Source: Deltaproteobacteria bacterium | GTDB taxonomy: Bacteria; Myxococcota_A; Polyangia; Haliangiales; JADYYK01 | Direction: 5' to 3' | NCBI GenBank assembly: GCA_020853705.1 | Contig: JADYYK010000167.1 | Coordinates: forward strand, 186,001 to 250,000 | Length of the DNA: 64,000 nucleotides | Program-made: the position numbers and the translations under genes | Notes under the pieces: model-generated | Database searches by the model: none | Seen by the model: only the letters and a program-made list of their open reading frames with translations | What the model was told of the DNA's origin: nothing | Part shown: one piece after another, positions 59,113 to 64,000 of the stretch | Layout of the letters: each line of letters opens with the position of its first letter | Position numbering within the stretch: position 1 is the stretch's first letter

Positions 59113-60501
59113 GTGCGCGAACCGCTGAGCCGGCCTGAGGTCGAACCGGGTGCTCGGGCACCGGGGGCGGCGGCCGAGGTGGCCGAGGGCGGTGGCGCGC
59201 GGCACCTGCTGGCGGAGCATGGGCACGACCCGGAGGCGGTCGCGGGGGGGCTCGCGGCGATGGATGAGGCGCAGCGCGAGCGGATCCTGGCGGAGCTGCA
59301 CGGGGCGGCGGGGAACCAGTTCGTCGGGCAGGTCGTGGCGCTGCTGCCGGTGGCGCAGGCGGGGACGACGAAGAAGCATGGCGGCAAGGGCGGCAAGGGC
59401 GGCAAGGGCGGCAAGGCGTCGGGGCCGCTGGGCAGCAAGTCGGCGGCGGTCGCGTTCCATGCCGAGGCGCAGGCCAAGGTCGCCAAGGTGATCCGCAAGG
59501 GGCTGCTGTCGAAGCAGGCGCAGCTGCGCAACTCGTGCGAGTGGATCGAGAAGGGGCTGTGCGAGCTGGTCGTGCTGACACCCACGCATGACGCCAGCGA
59601 GCGCGCGGCGGCGATGGAGGCGCCGGGCGCCGAGGCGGTGTTCGACCTGTCGAAGCTGTACCCGGACAGCGGTGGCAGCTACCCGGAGGTCGCGGCGGCA
59701 GGGGACGCCGGGGTCGGGCTGTATCCGCCTGGCTTCGAGGGCTGGATGATGGGCGGCCGGCTGACCATCATCGTGCGCCCGGGGATGGATGCCGAACGCA
59801 TCGAGGGCATCATCATGCACGAGGTCCAGCACCAGGCCGACCAGCACGAGCAGGGCGGCCCGGGGCACGCCGTCGTCGATGCGTACCAGGACGAGACCAA
59901 CAGCTACCGGAGCGAGTTCCGCGCCTACTGGATCGGCGACGGCGGGCCCGGCCAGAAGCACGACGTTTTCGGCTCGCCCGACGAGCCTGCCACCAACTTC
60001 ACCATCAGCGCGCTGGACGAGAAGGGCGAGGTCGTGGACCGGCCGACCAACCTCGCCAACCAGCGCCAGCAGCGCATCCTGGCGCACCTGGTGGCGAGCT
60101 ATCCGTGGGTGGCGACGACCTATGTCGCCGACGCCGCCTTTCGCGAGATGGTGGACGGGTTCTCGCTGCCGGTCGGCGTCAACGTGGTCAGCTCGGTGCG
60201 CATCCAGGCGCTCACCGACGCCATCGGCGTGCTGCAGCCTGACGTGACGTCGACGGCGCGCGAACGCTCCGCCGTGGTCGATCGCACCCGCGAACTCGAC
60301 GACGTCGACCGCGAGTTCTTGCGCGACCGCGCGCAGGCCAGGCCGTTCTGGGACCACGCCCGGGCGCACCTGCCTCACGAGGAGTGCGTCAAGCTGCAGC
60401 GTGGGATCGACCGCGAGACCATGGGTGACTTCCGCGGCGGCAGGCCCGCGCGCGACCCGGCACCCGCGCCCGATGAAGGCGGAGGCCCGCGCTCCGCCTG
60501 A
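59113..60501 (+). CDS. HExxH-motif protein with effector-type N-terminus
   Basis: A 462-residue protein starting at GTG 59113. The N-terminal part (LLAEHGHDPEAVAGGLAAMD, RILAELHGAAGNQFVGQVVA) resembles helical segments that I associate with DUF4157-type cargo proteins; this is memory-based. A GGKGGKGGKGGK linker follows. The central domain contains RLTIIVRPGMDAERIEGIIM then HEVQHQADQ, with HExxH at 236-240, so a zinc metallopeptidase is plausible. Downstream YRSEFRAYWIGDG may supply the third ligand. The C-terminus is disordered. No small partner gene overlaps it. It lies directly after the second DUF4157 module on the same strand, with 209 bp between. Confidence 0.72.
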   Translation: MREPLSRPEVEPGARAPGAAAEVAEGGGARHLLAEHGHDPEAVAGGLAAMDEAQRERILAELHGAAGNQFVGQVVALLPVAQAGTTKKHGGKGGKGGKGGKASGPLGSKSAAVAFHAEAQAKVAKVIRKGLLSKQAQLRNSCEWIEKGLCELVVLTPTHDASERAAAMEAPGAEAVFDLSKLYPDSGGSYPEVAAAGDAGVGLYPPGFEGWMMGGRLTIIVRPGMDAERIEGIIMHEVQHQADQHEQGGPGHAVVDAYQDETNSYRSEFRAYWIGDGGPGQKHDVFGSPDEPATNFTISALDEKGEVVDRPTNLANQRQQRILAHLVASYPWVATTYVADAAFREMVDGFSLPVGVNVVSSVRIQALTDAIGVLQPDVTSTARERSAVVDRTRELDDVDREFLRDRAQARPFWDHARAHLPHEECVKLQRGIDRETMGDFRGGRPARDPAPAPDEGGGPRSA

Positions 60502-60540
60502 CCGGTGCCGGCGGCTCACGCGGGCGGCCGGGTGATTCCG

Positions 60541-60569
60541 CGAGACTTTTTGCGCGCCCTGGCTATCGT
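60541..60569 (+). promoter_or_regulatory. Candidate promoter CGAGAC-N17-TATCGT
   Basis: TATCGT (60564-60569) ends 6 nt before the ATG at 60576, and CGAGAC lies 17 bp before it. The same pair of hexamer and spacing is found before the FGE-like gene. A leaderless mRNA is implied. Confidence 0.35.
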
Positions 60570-60575
60570 ACGGGC

Positions 60576-61154
60576 ATGCGCGCATCGATCCTGCTGGTCT
60601 CCCTCCTCGGTTTCACCTCTCTGGCGGCTTGCGGCGGTGGCGCCGCCAAGAAGAACGCGTTGCCCACGCCCAGCCCCAGCGCCAGCCCGGCCGCGAAGGT
60701 GGGTGGCGCACACGCCCTCGCCCTCATCGAGTCGCGCAGCGACTCGACGGTCGCGGGCACCGCGAACTTCACCGCGGTCGAAGGCGGCGTCCTGGTCGAG
60801 GTCGCGATCAACGGGGCCACCCCGGGCACCCATGGCATCCACCTGCACGAGACCGGCGACTGCAGCGCTCCCGACGCGGCGTCGGCGGGCGGTCACTTCA
60901 ACCCCAGCAAGATGAACCACGGCGCGCCGACCGCCGACCCGCACCACGGCGGCGACCTGGGCAACATCGAGGTCGGCGCCGATGGCACCGGCAAGCTCGC
61001 GCTGACGCTGCAGGGGCTGACGGTGAGCCCTGGCGAGTACTCGGTCGTCGGCCGCGCCATCGTCGTGCACGCCGACGCCGACGATCTGGCGACCCAGCCC
61101 TCGGGCAACTCGGGCAAGCGCCAGGGCTGCGGCGTCATCCTGTTCAGCGAGTAG
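60576..61154 (+). CDS. sodC: Cu/Zn superoxide dismutase lipoprotein
   Basis: A 192-residue lipoprotein that should convert superoxide to peroxide and oxygen in the periplasm or at the surface. The signal ends in LAAC. After a Pro/Ser linker the SodC fold is complete: GIHLHETGDC (two copper His), GGHFNPS (bridging His), PHHGGDLGN (zinc His and Asp), AIVVHADADD (copper His), and SGNSGKRQGCGVI with the active-site Arg and the second disulfide Cys. All ligands are present, so it is probably active. It begins 74 bp after the HExxH gene and has its own candidate promoter; a hairpin follows its stop. Confidence 0.93.
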   Translation: MRASILLVSLLGFTSLAACGGGAAKKNALPTPSPSASPAAKVGGAHALALIESRSDSTVAGTANFTAVEGGVLVEVAINGATPGTHGIHLHETGDCSAPDAASAGGHFNPSKMNHGAPTADPHHGGDLGNIEVGADGTGKLALTLQGLTVSPGEYSVVGRAIVVHADADDLATQPSGNSGKRQGCGVILFSE

Positions 61155-61163
61155 GTCGCCGGT

Positions 61164-61200
61164 GGCTGCGGGCAACGTGTGAGAATCGTTGCGCGCAGCC
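61164..61200 (+). terminator. Hairpin after sodC, possible terminator
   Basis: GGCTGCGGGCAACG (61164-61177) pairs with CGTTGCGCGCAGCC (61187-61200) with one mismatch over 14 bp and a 9-base loop. It begins 10 bp after the sodC stop. There is no T tract, so it may slow or protect the transcript and not act as a classical terminator. Confidence 0.5.
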
Positions 61201-61273
61201 GAGGTTTCGCTGAAGAGGGCGGAAGAGAGCGGCGGGCGCGCAACAAGCGCGTCGGCCCGTCGATGCTCTGGTC

Positions 61274-63187
61274 ATGAAGCGACACCTGCATCGACATGGG
61301 AGCTGGCTGGCGGTGGCGATGGCCGCGGCGATGGGATGCGGCGGGGACGGTGGCAGCGGCGAACTGCCGCTCGCGGATGCCGGGGCGGCGCCCGACGGAG
61401 AGGTCGCGCCGGTCCGGGTCATGCCCGAGGTCGTGGCCGACCGGCTCGAGCGGCCGTTCGATCTTGCCCTCGATGACCAGGCTGCCTACTGGACCAGCGT
61501 CGATGGCAGCCTCATGAAGGCGGACAAGGCGACGCGCGCGGTGAGGCTCCTCATGGCGCCGACGCTGGGTGCAGCGGCGGGCTACCTGGCGCTGGATCGG
61601 GACGACGTCTACGTCAGTGATGGCGGGCGCGGGCTGCTGCTCCGGGTCGCCAAGACAGGCGGCGCGGCGCACACCGTGGCCCAGGGGGCCTCGTATGCCA
61701 GCGGGGTGGCCGTCGACGACGAGGCGGTGTACTGGGCCGACGCGGGCAACAGCACGACGGGCTGGGTGGCCCGGATCGCCAAGGCGGATGGCAGCACGAC
61801 CAAGCTGGTGCAGCAGCGTGGGGTGTGGCGGCTGGTGCTGGCGGGGCGGGTCTTGCACTGGATCGGGCCGGGGGAGGTGCGCGCGCTGTCGCTCGACGCG
61901 GCGCCGGGCACCTCGCCGGCGCTGGTGTTCGACGGCAGCTCGATCGGCGGGCTGGCTGCCGTGGGTGGCCAGGTGCTGGTGAGTGACCTGCACGACGACG
62001 TGATCGTCGCCAGCGTGGCAGGGCAGCCGGCTGCCGCGCTGCTTGGCGCGCTGCACGGGCCGTCCGCGCTGGCCGCCGACGCGCAGTCCGTCTACTTTGC
62101 GAACGGGCGTGACGGCACCCTGTGCCGGGCGCCCCTGGGCGGTGGTGCAGTCGAGGTGCTGGCGGAGGGGAGCCGCGCGGTCGCGGCGGTCGCGGTCGAC
62201 GCCACGCATGTGTACTGGCTCGAGCACGGCCGGACCGGGGGGCAGGACGGCCGCTTGCTGCGGCTGCCCAGGGCGGCGCCAGCGTTGCCACCGCAGCTGG
62301 CGCTCGAGACCGTCGTCCGTGGCCAGCACCAGCCCAGCGCCTTGGCCAGCGATGACACCGCGGTGTACTGGACCACGCAGCTGGGCGCCGGCGCTGGCGC
62401 GGTGATGCGGGCCGACAAGGCGGCCCCTGCGACGGCCTCGCTCCTGAGCGGTCCCGGGCTGTCGCCGGTGGGCCTGGCGGTCGATGCGACCTCGGTGTAC
62501 TTCGCCAACACCAGCACCAGGACGCTGCACGCGGTGGACAAGCGCGGCGGCGCGTCGCGCACGATCGCGGGTGTTCCGCTGGGGCCCGTGCTGCGGCCGG
62601 CCGCGCTGGCGGTGGACGACACCTCGGTGTACTGGCTGAACCAGGGCGAGTCGACACGCGCGACCGGCTGGGTCGAGCGGGTCGCCAAGGATGGCGCGAC
62701 CTCGTATCGCGTGGCCGAGATGCAGGGCGAGCCGCTCGACGTCGCGGTGCGCGGCAGCACGGTGGCCTGGGTCAACGGGCAGGGCTTGATCGCGCGCGCC
62801 GACCTGGCGGCGGCGGCGGGCGACTTCACCGTCGTCCTGACCGGGGGGCAGCCCAACGCCCTGTTGCTCGAGAATGACGCGGTGGTGTTCACCGACTATC
62901 GACAGGGCACCCTGGCCACGGTGTCGCTGAGCGGCGGCGCCGTGCGCGTGCTGGCGCGGGACCTGGCGGAGCCGAACTTCCTCGCCGCGGACGCCGGCCA
63001 CTACTACGTCACGTGTGTGGGCGACGGCACCGTGGTCGCCATCCCCCGCGCCGGCGGGCAGCCCCGGGTGCTCGCGACACGGCAGGACTCTGCGCAGGCG
63101 ATCGTGGTCGATGCCGACCACGTCTACTGGGTGACGCGGGGCAGCCCGTCGCGGGACAGCGGGGAGCTCGTGCGGGTGCTCAGGTGA
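61274..63187 (+). CDS. Beta-propeller-like lipoprotein
   Basis: A 637-residue lipoprotein. The signal (WLAVAMAAAMGCGGDGG) ends in a Cys. The mature protein is built of ~13 four-strand-type repeats with a recurring DxxxVYWxxxGxG pattern, for example DDEAVYWADAG, DATHVYWLEHG, DDTAVYWTTQLG and DADHVYWVTRG. It probably folds into one or two beta-propellers. Such proteins bind ligands or partners at the cell surface; no catalytic motif is seen. No ribosome site precedes ATG 61274. It lies 120 bp after sodC and is probably a separate unit. Confidence 0.85.
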   Translation: MKRHLHRHGSWLAVAMAAAMGCGGDGGSGELPLADAGAAPDGEVAPVRVMPEVVADRLERPFDLALDDQAAYWTSVDGSLMKADKATRAVRLLMAPTLGAAAGYLALDRDDVYVSDGGRGLLLRVAKTGGAAHTVAQGASYASGVAVDDEAVYWADAGNSTTGWVARIAKADGSTTKLVQQRGVWRLVLAGRVLHWIGPGEVRALSLDAAPGTSPALVFDGSSIGGLAAVGGQVLVSDLHDDVIVASVAGQPAAALLGALHGPSALAADAQSVYFANGRDGTLCRAPLGGGAVEVLAEGSRAVAAVAVDATHVYWLEHGRTGGQDGRLLRLPRAAPALPPQLALETVVRGQHQPSALASDDTAVYWTTQLGAGAGAVMRADKAAPATASLLSGPGLSPVGLAVDATSVYFANTSTRTLHAVDKRGGASRTIAGVPLGPVLRPAALAVDDTSVYWLNQGESTRATGWVERVAKDGATSYRVAEMQGEPLDVAVRGSTVAWVNGQGLIARADLAAAAGDFTVVLTGGQPNALLLENDAVVFTDYRQGTLATVSLSGGAVRVLARDLAEPNFLAADAGHYYVTCVGDGTVVAIPRAGGQPRVLATRQDSAQAIVVDADHVYWVTRGSPSRDSGELVRVLR

Positions 63188-63336
63188 CCGGGCGGCGCGA
63201 GCGCCCGCACCGGCTGCCTCGACCCATCCGAGCGGTCAGTGGCCCGGGCGGTCCTGGCGCTGTCTCATGTGGCCCGCGGGGTGGCCGGCGCGGCAAGTCA
63301 GCGATCTGCCTGGGCCGGAGCTGGCATCCGTCCTGC

Positions 63337-63342
63337 TAATAT
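63337..63342 (+). promoter_or_regulatory. Candidate -10 element (TAATAT) of the last gene
   Basis: TAATAT ends 8 nt before ATG 63351 in an otherwise GC-rich stretch. No -35 of the usual type is visible. It is one of the closest matches to the TATAAT consensus in the window. Confidence 0.4.
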
Positions 63343-63350
63343 GGTCGGGC

Positions 63351-64000
63351 ATGAAGACGATGATGATGGTGGGGGCGCTGGCGCTGGCGGTGGTCGCGGC
63401 GACGGGGTGCGTGCCGGCGCAGCAGCAGCAGCAGCAGCAGCCGAACTATTATGCACAGCCGCAGCAGGGCTACGGGCAGCCGGCGCCTGCGCCGGGGGCG
63501 CCCGCGCCCAGCATGGTGCCGCAGGGGCAGCGGCAGATCAGCTTCAACGGGCGCGCCGCGACCGAGGCGGACTGGAAGATCATCCAGCAGCTGGAGCAGA
63601 TGTATGGGCGGCAGCTGCCCAACGGCGCCTACTGGTACGACCCGGTCAGCGGCGCGTCGGGCATGTGGGGCGGGCCGGTGGTCGGCATCATCCCGGCTGG
63701 CCTGCAGCTGGGCGGGCAGCTACCGGCCAACGCCTCGGGGGGCGGCAATGGGATGCTGACCGGCGTCTTCATCAATGGGCGCGAGATCCATCCCCAGGAC
63801 TACCAGACCCTGATGCAGATGCTGGGCAACGTGTACCCCGGGCGCTGGTGGGTCGATGCCCAGGGCAACGCGGGGCAGGAGGGCGGCCCGGCGCTGCTCA
63901 ACATCATGGCGGCGGCGCGGCAGCGGGCCCAGGCCAGCGGCAAGGGCGGCGACTCGATCTATCGCACCGACGGTCGCGGCAACAACGTCTTCGTGGGCCA
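63351..64000 (+). CDS. Partial lipoprotein with poly-Gln stretch
   Basis: The frame runs from ATG 63351 to the window edge, giving 216 residues. A lipoprotein signal ends in AATGC. It is followed by seven Gln encoded by CAG x7 and a disordered Gln/Pro/Ala/Tyr stretch. The rest is a globular domain with many Gly, Trp and Tyr (ISFNGRAATEADWKIIQQLE, GAYWYDPVSGASGMWGG, FINGREIHPQDYQTLMQML, YPGRWWVDAQGNAG). I do not recognise the family by name. The pattern of repeated FINGR and RWWVDAQGN suggests a small surface domain. The C-terminus lies outside. Confidence 0.7.
   Translation, partial: MKTMMMVGALALAVVAATGCVPAQQQQQQQPNYYAQPQQGYGQPAPAPGAPAPSMVPQGQRQISFNGRAATEADWKIIQQLEQMYGRQLPNGAYWYDPVSGASGMWGGPVVGIIPAGLQLGGQLPANASGGGNGMLTGVFINGREIHPQDYQTLMQMLGNVYPGRWWVDAQGNAGQEGGPALLNIMAAARQRAQASGKGGDSIYRTDGRGNNVFVG

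Overview
The window is a 64 kb piece of a GC-rich chromosome that reads like Myxococcota (Polyangia, possibly Kofleriaceae-like). The reasons are a Myxococcus-type cysteine-rich repeat protein, many small Cys-rich and Asp/Ala-rich lipoproteins, several sigma-54 activators including an FHA-coupled one, a HYDIN-like giant surface lipoprotein and proteins with the DUF4157 (eCIS-associated) domain. The taxonomic call is an inference from gene families. No rRNA, tRNA or CRISPR was seen.

Layout. 1-4.4 kb, minus strand: a partial gene, a nucleotidyltransferase overlapping a CDP-alcohol phosphatidyltransferase (a likely two-step polar-lipid or phosphodiester pathway), and two unrecognised proteins. 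4.6-14.3 kb, plus strand: a 1,624-residue TPR protein with a degenerate SIR2-like N-terminus, then envelope lipoproteins (Cys-rich repeat, TonB_C plus HEAT-like, FGE-sulfatase-like, small Cys-rich). 14.4-30.4 kb: a sigma-54 response regulator coupled to an almost gapless type II secretion operon, gspCDEFGHIJKLMN. No gspO prepilin peptidase is in the window. 30.5-31.9 kb: an FHA/AAA+ sigma-54 activator on the other strand.

31.9-40.8 kb is accessory: a protein with 21-bp N-terminal repeats plus an overlapping lipoprotein, a MoaD-MoaE fusion overlapping a hipBA toxin-antitoxin pair, a ribbon-helix-helix-like protein, and a DUF4157 protein with a distinct C-terminal domain followed by an overlapping small gene (candidate effector and immunity). 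That last module lies between two perfect 19-bp inverted repeats. 41.0-47.2 kb is one gene for a 15-repeat HYDIN-like lipoprotein with a beta-helix end. 47.5-51.6 kb is a nest of insertion sequences: an IS66 relic, a 5'-damaged IS66, and an intact IS5/IS1182-type element inside it with CTAG duplications.

51.7-64 kb: a lipoprotein with a clear terminator, an SprT-like zinc protein, a DUF3592-like membrane protein, a second DUF4157 effector candidate with small partner, an HExxH protein of related style, a Cu/Zn superoxide dismutase lipoprotein, a beta-propeller lipoprotein and a partial lipoprotein. No contractile-injection structural genes are present, so how the DUF4157 proteins would be delivered cannot be told from this window. 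Several transcription-unit-leading genes have a TAnnnT hexamer only 6-10 nt before the start codon, which suggests leaderless or nearly leaderless mRNAs.
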